A stretch of 64,000 nucleotides of DNA from IMG/VR virus record IMGVR_UViG_3300017971_000228, positions 1 through 64,000 of that record; one strand, given 5' to 3'. Position numbers and translations under genes: made by a program. Source of the DNA: a virus. The notes beneath the pieces were generated by a model. That model ran no database searches, had not been told where the DNA came from, and was given only the letters and a program-made list of their open reading frames with translations. This document shows, piece by piece, positions 23,259 through 31,429 of this stretch; the first letter of the stretch is position 1, and every line of letters begins with the position of its first letter.

Positions 23259-24145
23259 ACCCCAACACGCTCTGCCTGTTCCTGGGGCCCTATCGGAACC
23301 TGACATCACTGACGGCAGTGATGCTGTGGCTTCATCCTCAGTGCCAGGTGCTGAACCATGGCTACCGGCTGGTGGGCGGGGAGCGGATGAGATGGTTCCT
23401 GACGGCTGAGGACTCGGAGCGGTTCAACATTTTCATTCGCTTGCTTACTGAGCTATCGACGCAGGTAGTGGACAAAGAAGAGTGCAGCCCACACGTCCTG
23501 CAGGTAGTCCAGGACAACGCAGGGGTAGAGGACGCCTTCGGACGGCTGCATGGCGTTCCACCGGTGGCGATGGTAAAAGACCCGATGAAGTGTCTGGTGT
23601 GGAAGGAAAGCCAGCTGGTGATGAACGAGCTGCTGGCGATAGACATCCAGTGGGATGAACTCTTCGCCCAGAACAGCAAGCTACGGTTCATCATGCCCTT
23701 CCGCAACCCCATGGAATGTGCGGTATCGAACCACCGGCAGCGCAAGTGGATCTTCTTCTTGGGGCTCAACGACAACGACCCCCTACTGATGCTCAGGGCG
23801 GTGCTGGCAGAGTTTGCCTGGTTCGTAGGAATGGAGCAGCGGTACCCGGAACGGTTCTTCCACTTCTACGAAGACCTGACGGCGGAGACACTGACAGAGC
23901 TACAGCAGTTCCTGGGTCTGGACTACCATCAGGAGTGGGTGGATACGGTGTTGGGACTGTGGAAGATCCGCCATCCCTACCTATTCTCATTCGAATTCGT
24001 CCAGTACTATCTGCACATGGTACGCCTGCACTTCGGGGCGTGGCCGGAGGAGGAGAAGCGTCTGGTGGACTATGTAGACGGGGGCAGGGTACAGAAGCTG
24101 AGAGGAAGGGACTGGGATCGGGTGGGGCAATATGCCGACAGATAA
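23255..24145 (+). CDS. Sulfotransferase-like protein 2 (tandem paralogue)
   Basis: A 296-residue protein clearly related to its upstream neighbour: LCLFLGPYRNLTSLTAVML at the start, QVLNHGYRL, KCLVWKESQ, and FIMPFRNPMECAVSNHRQ as the 3'-phosphate element. The pair likely arose by duplication and could modify two positions or acceptors. It overlaps both neighbours, so the island is translated as one unit. Confidence 0.72.
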   Translation: MNPNTLCLFLGPYRNLTSLTAVMLWLHPQCQVLNHGYRLVGGERMRWFLTAEDSERFNIFIRLLTELSTQVVDKEECSPHVLQVVQDNAGVEDAFGRLHGVPPVAMVKDPMKCLVWKESQLVMNELLAIDIQWDELFAQNSKLRFIMPFRNPMECAVSNHRQRKWIFFLGLNDNDPLLMLRAVLAEFAWFVGMEQRYPERFFHFYEDLTAETLTELQQFLGLDYHQEWVDTVLGLWKIRHPYLFSFEFVQYYLHMVRLHFGAWPEEEKRLVDYVDGGRVQKLRGRDWDRVGQYADR

Positions 24146-25262
24146 CGGCAAGACACCCTACAATGTCCTGCTGCTGGTAGTGGACTGCCTGCGCTACGAT
24201 CATCTGCCGCTATTCGAGAGGACGCTGGGGCATCTGGGGACGAAGGTGTGGTTCTCCAATGCCTGGAGCATGGCCCCGATGAGTGACCCGAACTTTGCTA
24301 CGCTGATGACAGGCCAGCATTCAGATACCCACGGGGTACTGACGCAATGCATGGACACGGAGCTGATGACGCTGCAGGAGGCGTTGAGCTGGCGGGGGTA
24401 CAACACGCTGGGGGGTAGTGTGAGGTATTCAGGGGGGCCACCCGAGGGGCTGAGCGGCTTCTACTTCCGCGGCTTCGATGAATGGATATGGCTGAAGTGG
24501 CTTGACTTTGATTCGCTGGCAGTAGCGGAACGGATAGGGGCCTTGGAGCGTCCCTGGTTCGCCATGCTGCGACCGATGGACCTACATGAATCAGCACCGC
24601 AGAAGTACGACTATGATCGCTGCTGCCGCGATCTGGACCAGCGCCTGGATCTTCTACTGGGCATGGTAGTAGAAGAGAATACGGTAGTGGTCCTCACCGC
24701 CGACCATGGCCAAGGGCTGGGAGAACGGGGCATGTGGCACCATCGAGAGGGACTATGGCAGTTTCTATCACACGTGCCGGTCGTGTATGCTCACCCATCC
24801 TTTCATGCCAGGGAATGCGGGGCGCTGTACCAGCACATGGACACCACGGCGACGATTGCCGGGCTGTGCGGAGCGGACTTCGAGACCCAGGGCATCGACT
24901 GGTCACGGTACCTGACGGATACGCTGGTTCCGGACCGCATGCGGGAGTACGTGATTCTGTATTCCATGGGGTCGGAGAAGAGGGCGCACCTGGAGTTCTC
25001 AAAGCTATGGCGATATCGAGCCATCCGAAGCTACTTCTGGTCCTACTATGAGAGTCGCCGGCAGGGGGAAGAGGGGGAGCCGGAGCTGTACTTCACGCTC
25101 ACCGATCCGCTGGAAGAACACAACCTAGCGACTCTCAAGCCGACGGATAAGCTGGCGGCGCAGTGGTCACAGATGCTGAACTGGCCTGAAGATGGGGGCT
25201 ACACAGCGGAGGAAGAGGAAGTGGTTTTGGAGCGATTGAGGGCGATTGGGTACGCAGATTGA
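24132..25262 (+). CDS. Sulfatase/phosphatase superfamily enzyme
   Basis: A 376-residue alkaline-phosphatase-fold protein. VLLLVVDCLRYDHL carries the first metal-binding Asp, MSDPNFATLMTGQHSDTHG is the nucleophile region, and VVLTADHGQGLGERG holds the later Asp-His pair. The usual C/S-x-P-x-R has Ser first and Phe in place of Arg, so formylglycine maturation or a Ser/phosphoglycerol-type mechanism is uncertain. Paired with two sulfotransferases it may edit sulfate or phosphate esters on a glycan. Confidence 0.82.
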   Translation: MPTDNGKTPYNVLLLVVDCLRYDHLPLFERTLGHLGTKVWFSNAWSMAPMSDPNFATLMTGQHSDTHGVLTQCMDTELMTLQEALSWRGYNTLGGSVRYSGGPPEGLSGFYFRGFDEWIWLKWLDFDSLAVAERIGALERPWFAMLRPMDLHESAPQKYDYDRCCRDLDQRLDLLLGMVVEENTVVVLTADHGQGLGERGMWHHREGLWQFLSHVPVVYAHPSFHARECGALYQHMDTTATIAGLCGADFETQGIDWSRYLTDTLVPDRMREYVILYSMGSEKRAHLEFSKLWRYRAIRSYFWSYYESRRQGEEGEPELYFTLTDPLEEHNLATLKPTDKLAAQWSQMLNWPEDGGYTAEEEEVVLERLRAIGYAD

Positions 25263-25289
25263 TGAGTTTGGACGTTTTGTAGTGGATTC

Positions 25290-25318
25290 TTGACATCCTG
25301 AAAGGAATCTGCTATTAT
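25290..25318 (+). promoter_or_regulatory. Strong sigma70-type promoter for the scaffold/capsid operon
   Basis: TTGACA at 25290-25295, 17-base spacer, TATTAT at 25313-25318. The start point would be near 25325, exactly where a long palindrome begins. A terminator hairpin follows about 55 bases downstream. Confidence 0.8.
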
Positions 25319-25325
25319 AGACTCG

Positions 25326-25350
25326 TACATCGTGCATTATGCACGATGTA
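25326..25350 (+). promoter_or_regulatory. Perfect 12-base inverted repeat at the transcription start (operator candidate)
   Basis: TACATCGTGCAT and ATGCACGATGTA flank a single T. Overlapping the predicted start point of the promoter, it is well placed to be an operator; as RNA it would be a very short-loop 5' hairpin. No second copy was seen in the window. Confidence 0.7.
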
Positions 25351-25380
25351 TCAACGGAATAGCCGTGTGCTGAGAAGTTC

Positions 25381-25414
25381 GGGCGACTCAGATCCAACGA
25401 GTCGCCCTTTTTTT
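25381..25414 (+). terminator. Intrinsic terminator hairpin ahead of the scaffold gene
   Basis: GGGCGACTC (25381-25389) pairs with GAGTCGCCC (25399-25407), loop of nine bases, then seven T. The descending arm, T-run and following GTTGC are identical over 21 bases to the hairpin upstream of the portal gene (16062-16082). It sits between a strong promoter and its first gene. Confidence 0.88.
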
Positions 25415-25430
25415 GTTGCCAGGGGGGCCT

Positions 25431-26183
25431 ATGCCTGAAAAGGTGACGGAACTATTCGACGTTGAGGTGGAAACGGTGGGCCTTGTGAAACGCGGGGCCA
25501 ACAAGAGACCATGGTTTCTGATGAAATCAGAGGAGGGCAATACTATGGCAGAGGAAAAGGACGTGCTCGAAGTTCTCACCGAAATCGAGCAGGTCGAAGA
25601 GGGCGATCTGGAGATCAAGCACGTCCGCGGGCTTGCCAGCATCGTCAAGGGGCTGTTTGGTTTGACGACCAAGGAGCCAGAGCCTGAGCCAGAACCCGAG
25701 CCTGAGCCAGAACCGGAACCAGAGTTGGATGTGAGTGCCAGGTTGGATGCGCTAGAGAAGGCACACCAGACGGCGCTGGAGAAGGCGATGGTTGAGGTGG
25801 AGAAGGCACAGGCGGAGGCGGCGGAGGCCAAGGCGCAGGCGGCTGAGATGGCTGAGGCGAAGCGCAAGGTAGAGCTGGAGCCCATTGCCAAGAGTGCGGG
25901 GATGGACGTGGACATCTTCTATCGCCTGGAGAAGATGGACAAGGAGATCTTTGACGCAGTGACGGAGCGGTTCCGGGCACTGGACGCCCAGGTGACTGAA
26001 GCGGGCCTCTTCGAAGAGAAGGGCAGCACCCAGGCGGGTGAGCAGGATCCCAGCCAGCTGATTCTCAATCGGGCGGCTGAGCTCCAGAAGTCAGGCATGT
26101 CCGCTGATGAAGCCATTGCGGCTGCGGCCAGGGAAACGGGTGGGTATGGTGAAGCCCGCAACCAGGCCATGGAGGGTAAGTAA
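25431..26183 (+). CDS. Scaffold-like/capsid assembly protein with Glu-Pro repeat
   Basis: A 250-residue protein. The N-terminus (ELFDVEVETVGLVKRGANKR) matches the short leader seen in phage XkdF-type and scaffold proteins. A (Glu-Pro) repeat near residues 80-100 is followed by a long Ala/Glu/Lys coiled coil and a helical C-terminus (MSADEAIAAAARE). High charge and coiled coil fit a scaffolding protein just upstream of the capsid genes. Start is ATG 25431. Confidence 0.65.
   Translation: MPEKVTELFDVEVETVGLVKRGANKRPWFLMKSEEGNTMAEEKDVLEVLTEIEQVEEGDLEIKHVRGLASIVKGLFGLTTKEPEPEPEPEPEPEPEPELDVSARLDALEKAHQTALEKAMVEVEKAQAEAAEAKAQAAEMAEAKRKVELEPIAKSAGMDVDIFYRLEKMDKEIFDAVTERFRALDAQVTEAGLFEEKGSTQAGEQDPSQLILNRAAELQKSGMSADEAIAAAARETGGYGEARNQAMEGK
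25678..25725 (+). repeat. Glu-Pro codon repeat in the scaffold-like gene
   Basis: A short tandem run of six-base units (GAGCCA, GAACCC and similar) coding alternating Glu and Pro, a rigid extended linker between the N-terminal element and the coiled coil. The variant codons show protein-level rather than DNA-level conservation. Confidence 0.8.
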
Positions 26184-26185
26184 CT

Positions 26186-26605
26186 ATGCCCATTGGAGCC
26201 TTCGATCATATTACCGATTACTTCCCCGGAGTGAACGCATCTCCGGACATGACTGCTAAGCAGTACTACTCGGTGTACCTGGCCAGTGCGACGCAGGTGA
26301 CACTCCCGGACGGATCGGCGTCTGAGTGCCCCATCGGCATCCTTCAGAACGAGCCGGGGTCGGGCATGACGGCCCAGGTGGCCTACCGACCCGGTGACAT
26401 CTGCAAAGCCTTTGCGAGCGTTTCTACATGCCAGATCACCTACTGGAACCCACTCTACGCTGACTCCAGCGGGTATGTCATTCGGCAGGCGACGGCTGGT
26501 TGTCCCGCCTTCGCACGGGCGTTGGTGTCCACTACGGCATCAGGCGTGATCCCGGTCATGCTGTGCAACCCCTGGCGGGTAACTACACCCAGCCTCAACA
26601 GCTAA
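26186..26605 (+). CDS. Putative capsid decoration protein 1
   Basis: A 139-residue beta-rich protein placed between scaffold and capsid genes, with PGDICKAFAS and a Cys-containing core (TCQITYWNPLYADSSGYV). The position and small Gly/Ser/Thr-rich beta pattern fit DUF2190-like or lambda D-like head decoration proteins. The next gene is a clear tandem paralogue. Confidence 0.65.
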   Translation: MPIGAFDHITDYFPGVNASPDMTAKQYYSVYLASATQVTLPDGSASECPIGILQNEPGSGMTAQVAYRPGDICKAFASVSTCQITYWNPLYADSSGYVIRQATAGCPAFARALVSTTASGVIPVMLCNPWRVTTPSLNS

Positions 26606-26619
26606 GGGGGTAAGGGACT

Positions 26620-27039
26620 ATGCCAATCGGGGCGTTTGACCACATAACTGACTACTACCCAGGCGTAAGTGCATCCATCGACTTGACGGCGAAGCAGTAC
26701 CATGCGATGTACCTATCCAGTGCAACTACGGTGACCATTGCCAGGGGTTCGGCTTCGGAGGTCCCGGTAGGGATTCTCCAGAACGAGCCGAACACGGGGC
26801 ATACGGCGCAGGTAGTGTACCGAGAGGGGGACATCTGCAAGGCGTTCGCCAGCGTGACTACTTGCGACATTTCCTACTGGGATGCGCTCTACTCCGATTC
26901 CAGTGGGTACGTCATCAAGCAGGCAACGTCAGGATGTCCGGCCTTCTGCCGGGCCTTGGTAGCGACTACGGCTTCGGGCGTGATTCCCGTCATGGTGTGC
27001 AACCCATGGCGGATCACCACGGCCAGCCACAAGACGTAA
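26620..27039 (+). CDS. Putative capsid decoration protein 2 (tandem paralogue)
   Basis: A 139-residue protein of the same length as its neighbour, with the same start (MPIGAFDHITDYYPGV) and the same motifs (GILQNEPNTGHTAQV, GDICKAFASV, ATTASGVIPVMVCNPWRI). The DNA is diverged at many third positions, so both copies appear under selection. Two copies could occupy different sites on the head lattice. Confidence 0.65.
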   Translation: MPIGAFDHITDYYPGVSASIDLTAKQYHAMYLSSATTVTIARGSASEVPVGILQNEPNTGHTAQVVYREGDICKAFASVTTCDISYWDALYSDSSGYVIKQATSGCPAFCRALVATTASGVIPVMVCNPWRITTASHKT

Positions 27040-27082
27040 TTCAACGAATCCTGAGTGATGGACGGATGAGGGGCTGAAGGGT

Positions 27083-27292
27083 ATGAGTAGAGTACAGGTG
27101 AGCTACGTTCATGGGGAGCATCCTTCCACCAGGACGGAAAGCCTGGAGGGATTGAAGGTTGGATTTGAATTTGACGATCCGCGTGATGGAATGTTCAAGA
27201 TCTGGGCGAACAGTGAGGGCAAGGAACAGACATTCTTTGTCCGTGAATCGAATGTAATCTGTTGGGATATTGAGATCGACAAGGCGCGGTGA
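27083..27292 (+). CDS. Small hypothetical protein
   Basis: A 69-residue protein from the ATG at 27083, with GGGGCTGAAGGGT upstream. It has a short beta pattern (FEFDDPRDGMFKIW, KEQTFFVRESNVI). No family is recognised. It lies just upstream of the capsid gene. Confidence 0.55.
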   Translation: MSRVQVSYVHGEHPSTRTESLEGLKVGFEFDDPRDGMFKIWANSEGKEQTFFVRESNVICWDIEIDKAR

Positions 27293-27344
27293 ACCGAGAG
27301 GGGGGTTCATCATTTCAGGTGTAGGGCACATAGGAGGATAACCA

Positions 27345-28307
27345 ATGCCCTCACCAACTCTCAAAGATTTGCATGTTAACAGCGTGCTAACGGAGATGTC
27401 CATCGCCTATCGGAACGATGCGTACATCGCAGACCGGGTTTTTCCCTTGGTCAATGTTGACAAACAGTCTGATATCTATGCTCTGTACACCAAGCAAGAC
27501 TGGTTCCGAGACGAGGCGCAGCGGCGTGCTCCGGGTGAAGAGGTGAAGACTAGTGGGTGGAACGTTGACACAACGAACACCTACTACTGCATCAACTACG
27601 CTCTGGGCAAGGACATCCCTGACGAAATCGCCGCCGGCGCAGATGACGTGTTCGACCTGGACCGGGACGCCACCATCTTCGTGACGGACAAGCTGCAGCT
27701 CAGGCGTGAGATCGAGTGGGCGGCAGACTTCTTCACCACGGGCGTGTGGGGAACGGATGCCACCTTCAGTGCCACCACACGGTGGAATGTGTACGCCAGC
27801 TCGGATCCACTGAGCGACGTGCATGACGGCATCGAGACCGTTCTACAGAATACGGGCAAGCGGCCCAACAAGTTCGTCATGGGCTACCAGGTGTTCAATG
27901 AGTTGCTGGACCACCCGGACATCCTGGATCGGATCAAGTACGGGGCGAGTTCCGGCAATCCGGCAGTGACCACGGAGATGGCACTGGCGCAGCTCTTCGG
28001 CGTGGATGAAGTGCTGGTAGCACGGGCCATCAAGACCACGAATATCGAGAAGAACGAATCGCCTACCATGAGCTTCGTGTGGGGGCAGCATGCGCTGCTT
28101 CTGTACGTGGCGCCACGGCCCAGCAGGCTGGAACCCAGTGCGGGCTACACCTTCGTGTGGAACCCGATGGGCGGACGCGGCCCTCAGATTATCAATCAGA
28201 GGCGTGATTCGGCCCGACACTGCGACGTGGTGGAAGCCATTGGGTACTGGGATTCGAAGCGTACCGCACAGGATTGTGGATATTTCTTCTCATCGGTCAC
28301 GGCGTGA
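27345..28307 (+). CDS. Major capsid protein (HK97-like fold)
   Basis: A 320-residue protein. PTLKDLHVNSVLTEMSIAY, YIADRVFPLVNVDKQSD, then RREIEWAADFFTTGVW and KRPNKFVMGYQVFNELLDHPDIL are typical of the capsid group found in many uncultured siphoviruses. A C-terminal VAPRPSRLEPSAGYTFVWNP and IGYWDSKRTAQDCGYFFSSV complete it. The strong AGGAGGATAACC ribosome site suits high expression. There is no long N-terminal delta domain; the separate scaffold-like protein may substitute. Confidence 0.85.
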   Translation: MPSPTLKDLHVNSVLTEMSIAYRNDAYIADRVFPLVNVDKQSDIYALYTKQDWFRDEAQRRAPGEEVKTSGWNVDTTNTYYCINYALGKDIPDEIAAGADDVFDLDRDATIFVTDKLQLRREIEWAADFFTTGVWGTDATFSATTRWNVYASSDPLSDVHDGIETVLQNTGKRPNKFVMGYQVFNELLDHPDILDRIKYGASSGNPAVTTEMALAQLFGVDEVLVARAIKTTNIEKNESPTMSFVWGQHALLLYVAPRPSRLEPSAGYTFVWNPMGGRGPQIINQRRDSARHCDVVEAIGYWDSKRTAQDCGYFFSSVTA

Positions 28308-28324
28308 GTTCTTAACGAATCTTT

Positions 28325-28344
28325 GGATGGTAACATCACCATCC
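28325..28344 (+). promoter_or_regulatory. Stem-loop downstream of the capsid gene
   Basis: GGATGGT and ACCATCC (7 base pairs) around loop AACATC. It opens a run of three hairpins in the 132-base gap between capsid and next gene. No T-run follows, so it is not a simple terminator. Confidence 0.55.
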
Positions 28345-28360
28345 GAGTATTCATCGTACT

Positions 28361-28425
28361 GACCGAAGCGGAGTGCGGTCTGTTTCACTCCGCATGACCG
28401 GGCCTCGGCGGTCTGTCTCCGGGGC
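28361..28425 (+). ncRNA. Tandem hairpin/pseudoknot element upstream of the post-capsid gene
   Basis: Two modules with the same plan. Module A is GACCG (28361-28365), an 8-base-pair stem (GCGGAGTG/CACTCCGC) and loop CGGTCTGTTT. Module B is GACCG (28396-28400), a 7-base-pair stem (GCCTCGG/CCGGGGC) and loop CGGTCTGTCT. Stems differ in sequence but stay paired, while GACCG and the loop are conserved; GACCG can pair with CGGTC in the loop. This looks like a conserved RNA structure, possibly a translational control element. Confidence 0.6.
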
Positions 28426-28439
28426 AGGGATAACAACTC

Positions 28440-29495
28440 ATGAACAAATTCCGACGAACAACGCAACTCAACGGTCCGCTGACCGTTGGCTACAGTGATA
28501 CCGGCTATGACGTGGTGATGTATGGAGCCACGGCAGGCTGCAATGTCACCTGGGATGAGTCGGCGGATGAACTAGATATCAGCGCCACCACGGAAATCCA
28601 GGCGGCGCACAAGCTACAGTTCCGTGATACGGCCATCTTCCTCCAGTCAGGGGCGGATGGGCAGCTCGACATCGACGCCGATGGCAAGATTGATCTGGCT
28701 TCTGCCTCCATCACCATGACGGGTGAAGTCAATATCACCGGATCGCTGAACGTCACCGGGTCGCTGTCCATGACGGCAGCTTCGACCAACCTGAGCGGTG
28801 AACTCAACGTCACTGGGTCGGCGGATCTGTCATCGAGCATGAATGTGTCAGGGTGTGCGACCTTTGAAGATGCCGTTGGGATCACCAAGAACCTCAACGT
28901 AGCGGGGTCTTCCCTCTTCGGAAGCAGCGCCAGCTATAGTAGCTTTGACGCTGACGGCACGCTGACGATGACTGGTACGGCGCGGGTCATCAAGTCTCTG
29001 TGGCTCCAGCCGCGTGATGTTCGAGCCGATGTCAATGGCAACTGGACAGCAGGTTCTAATGCCAACGCGTCTACTTTCGCTTGGCAATACGGAAGCTCTG
29101 GCACGGCGGGATGTGCCCAGATCGGCTTTGCTGTACCGACGGACATGGATACTACGGCAACGGGCTGTGTAGACGTGCTGTGGTCGGCAGGGTGCGTAGC
29201 TGCGGCCAACGCCTCGATGAACATCACCTATCTCTACTATGGCATCGGGGACGGATCGACACCGGGTGGTACGGGCACACTCACAGGGGCGGAGGGATCG
29301 GGTACAGGTGGAGCCAGTGCCTTTGAGTATACGAACGTGACGGACGCACTGGTAGCACCGGCAGCAAGCACGCGGCACATGACGCTTACGCTCTGCTACA
29401 CACCCAACACAGCTCAGTCAAGTGCAGGGTCTACCTTCCAGCTTAACGGGATGGTCGTCAAGTACCTCTCGAACAAGCTCGGAACAGCGACGTAG
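28440..29495 (+). CDS. Putative virion fibre/head-associated protein 1
   Basis: A 351-residue protein. The N-terminus (LNGPLTVGYSDTGYDVVMYGATAGCNVTWDESADELDI) is a short module found in many phage structural proteins. A Thr/Ser/Gly beta-helix-like run (LNVTGSLSMTAASTNLSGELNVTGSADLSS) and a jelly-roll-like C-terminus ending NKLGTAT follow. Related at both ends to the next protein. Probably a head fibre or surface protein. Confidence 0.6.
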   Translation: MNKFRRTTQLNGPLTVGYSDTGYDVVMYGATAGCNVTWDESADELDISATTEIQAAHKLQFRDTAIFLQSGADGQLDIDADGKIDLASASITMTGEVNITGSLNVTGSLSMTAASTNLSGELNVTGSADLSSSMNVSGCATFEDAVGITKNLNVAGSSLFGSSASYSSFDADGTLTMTGTARVIKSLWLQPRDVRADVNGNWTAGSNANASTFAWQYGSSGTAGCAQIGFAVPTDMDTTATGCVDVLWSAGCVAAANASMNITYLYYGIGDGSTPGGTGTLTGAEGSGTGGASAFEYTNVTDALVAPAASTRHMTLTLCYTPNTAQSSAGSTFQLNGMVVKYLSNKLGTAT

Positions 29496-29503
29496 GGGGG
29501 TGA

Positions 29504-30226
29504 ATGATGGAGAAAGATAGACGTCAACGCAACATCCTGGGACCGATGACGGTCGGTATGGATGATTCCGGCCACGACGTGACCTTCTACGGCGCAACGG
29601 CAGGCAGTAAGCTACTGTGGGATGAATCAGCGGACAAGCTGTACGTCCAGGGGATTCTCAATACCACGGGGGCAGTCACACTGGAGGGGGCGGGCAGGGT
29701 CTACAAGGAAAAATGGTTCGGGGCCCGTGAGTTCGATGTCACGGCTTCGGGCGCGACAGCGGGGCAGTATAGCTCTTCCATGCCCACCATCACCATCACC
29801 TCAACGAACTCGAACAATACCTTCGAAGATGTCTACGTCTGGGCACCGACACCTGATGACCTGGACACGACGGCCTGCATGACGGCCTACTGCTGGTGGT
29901 CCTGTGATACGGCAACCGGGGGTGATGCGCACTCTACCAGCCAGTATTCACAGATGGCGCTGCAGTGGGGCCACTACGCCGCTGGAGAGGCGTCACCGGC
30001 GACGACAGCTTCTACGGACGTAGCCAAGTTCATCGCAGCCAGTTCCGGCGCGAACTATATGACCAAGAGCACACTGACTTCCTCAGTCGATCCGCCTTCA
30101 GCGGGGGAGATGATGGGATTCAAGCTCCGAGTTTGGTCTAGTGGAAGTGCGACAACTGGCTCTGACATGCAGGTGCATGGCCTACAGATTCGGTATAGGG
30201 CGAACAAGCTGGGAACAGCGACGTAG
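29504..30226 (+). CDS. Putative virion fibre/head-associated protein 2 (paralogue)
   Basis: A 240-residue shorter relative of the upstream protein. It shares ILGPMTVGMDDSGHDVTFYGATAGSKLLWDESADKLYV and the ending IRYRANKLGTAT but lacks the long beta-helix-like run. Two such proteins side by side could form alternative or mixed surface fibres. Confidence 0.6.
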   Translation: MMEKDRRQRNILGPMTVGMDDSGHDVTFYGATAGSKLLWDESADKLYVQGILNTTGAVTLEGAGRVYKEKWFGAREFDVTASGATAGQYSSSMPTITITSTNSNNTFEDVYVWAPTPDDLDTTACMTAYCWWSCDTATGGDAHSTSQYSQMALQWGHYAAGEASPATTASTDVAKFIAASSGANYMTKSTLTSSVDPPSAGEMMGFKLRVWSSGSATTGSDMQVHGLQIRYRANKLGTAT

Positions 30227-30229
30227 CCT

Positions 30230-30841
30230 ATGCTGGAATACAACCGGATATATCAGGGTGACTTTCAGGATCTTCTCGTAGGGCTGGGTTCGGGCTGGGC
30301 AGACCTCATCTGCACCGGACCCAGCGCCTACGGGCAGGGACAGGAGCATCTGGACCGACTGACGCGGTGGGCACGACGGTTCAGGGAAGCACTCAGGCCA
30401 AAGGGAGTACTGTTTTCGATCTGGCCTGAGCTACGGGTATGGACCTTTGCCCAAGCAGCCCTGGATGCTCGGTACGTTACCATCCAGGTACAGCACAATA
30501 TCTGCCAGGGGCAGCCTCTGGCGTTGGCAGGACAGTGTACCGTCATCGCCACGCCGCAGACGCCTGAAGCTCTGCCGATGTATGATGGGGAACTGGCGAG
30601 CATCACTGCACCCCCCTGGACGTCGGGCTTCCCGGTAGAGCTAGCAGAACGGGCGATAGAGACCTATTGCCCCCCGGAAGGGGTAGTCTTCGATCCGTTC
30701 ATGGGGCTGGCCACCACGGCCATCGCTGCGATACGACTGGGGCGTCGGTGGGTGGGCTGCGAACTGGACGAGAAGCGGATCAAGTCAGCCTACGAACGCA
30801 TCACGCAGGAGACGGGATGGGAGCCAGATGCGGTTCAGTGA
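30230..30841 (+). CDS. Beta-class DNA methyltransferase-like protein 1 with altered motif IV
   Basis: A 203-residue protein with the circular order of beta-class DNA amino-methyltransferases. A catalytic-region stretch comes first (DLICTGPSAYGQ), and the SAM-binding motif I is C-terminal (VVFDPFMGLATTAIAAIRLGRRWVGCELDEKRI). The usual T-S-P-P-Y/D-P-P-Y is T-G-P-S-A here, the same change as in its neighbour. It may modify another base or act non-catalytically. Lying among virion genes is unusual. Confidence 0.75.
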   Translation: MLEYNRIYQGDFQDLLVGLGSGWADLICTGPSAYGQGQEHLDRLTRWARRFREALRPKGVLFSIWPELRVWTFAQAALDARYVTIQVQHNICQGQPLALAGQCTVIATPQTPEALPMYDGELASITAPPWTSGFPVELAERAIETYCPPEGVVFDPFMGLATTAIAAIRLGRRWVGCELDEKRIKSAYERITQETGWEPDAVQ

Positions 30842-31415
30842 GGCCCTGGAAGGACAGATCCATGCGGTAGACTGCGTAGACTTCATGCGGTCACTGGAGC
30901 CGCACTGGGCGGACGCCATCATCACCGGACCCAGCGCCAACGAACAGGGCAAGTGGGTCAAGCGTGAGCGTCGCTGGATGGTGAACTTCGCCAGGGCGCT
31001 GAGGTTCGGCGGGGTTCTGGCCCTGTTGGGCCGTCCGGGGTGGTGTAGCCGGCAGGAACGGGCGGTTCGCCGGGTAGGCTTCAACGTGCTGGGCATCTGC
31101 GGCACACCGGAATCTAGCTTCTCGGGCAAGGAAGTGCTGGTGGCGGTACTGGGAAGCCAGGTAGAAGTCAGGCAACCACCCAATCCCTGGAAGATGGTCT
31201 GTTCCAGGGTGCAGTGGGGGTCCAGTGTCCCTGTAGAGCAAGTAGTAGCGATAGTGGAAGAGTACACGAAGCCGGGGGAGCTAGTGTTCGATCCCTTCAT
31301 GGGGTTGGGAACGACGGCCATGGCCTGCGAGCGCACGGGCAGACGATGGGTAGGATGTGAGATCGAGGCTGGGCGTGCGCAGGATGCGACTAGGCGTATC
31401 GAAGCGATACGATAG
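30828..31415 (+). CDS. Beta-class DNA methyltransferase-like protein 2 with altered motif IV
   Basis: A 195-residue paralogue of the upstream protein, overlapping it by 14 bases. It shows VDCVDFMRSLEPHWADAIITGPSANEQG at the N-terminus and FDPFMGLGTTAMACERTGRRWVGCEIEAGRA as motif I. The catalytic tetrapeptide is again replaced (GPSA). The two proteins may work as a heterodimer. Identity outside motif I is low, so the duplication is old. Confidence 0.75.
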   Translation: MRFSEALEGQIHAVDCVDFMRSLEPHWADAIITGPSANEQGKWVKRERRWMVNFARALRFGGVLALLGRPGWCSRQERAVRRVGFNVLGICGTPESSFSGKEVLVAVLGSQVEVRQPPNPWKMVCSRVQWGSSVPVEQVVAIVEEYTKPGELVFDPFMGLGTTAMACERTGRRWVGCEIEAGRAQDATRRIEAIR

Positions 31416-31429
31416 ATCAGAGAGGCCAG

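Noticed and set aside
25388-25915. Minus-strand Ser/Gly-repeat frame
   Set aside because: The repeat is simply the complement of the Glu-Pro repeat in the scaffold-like gene.
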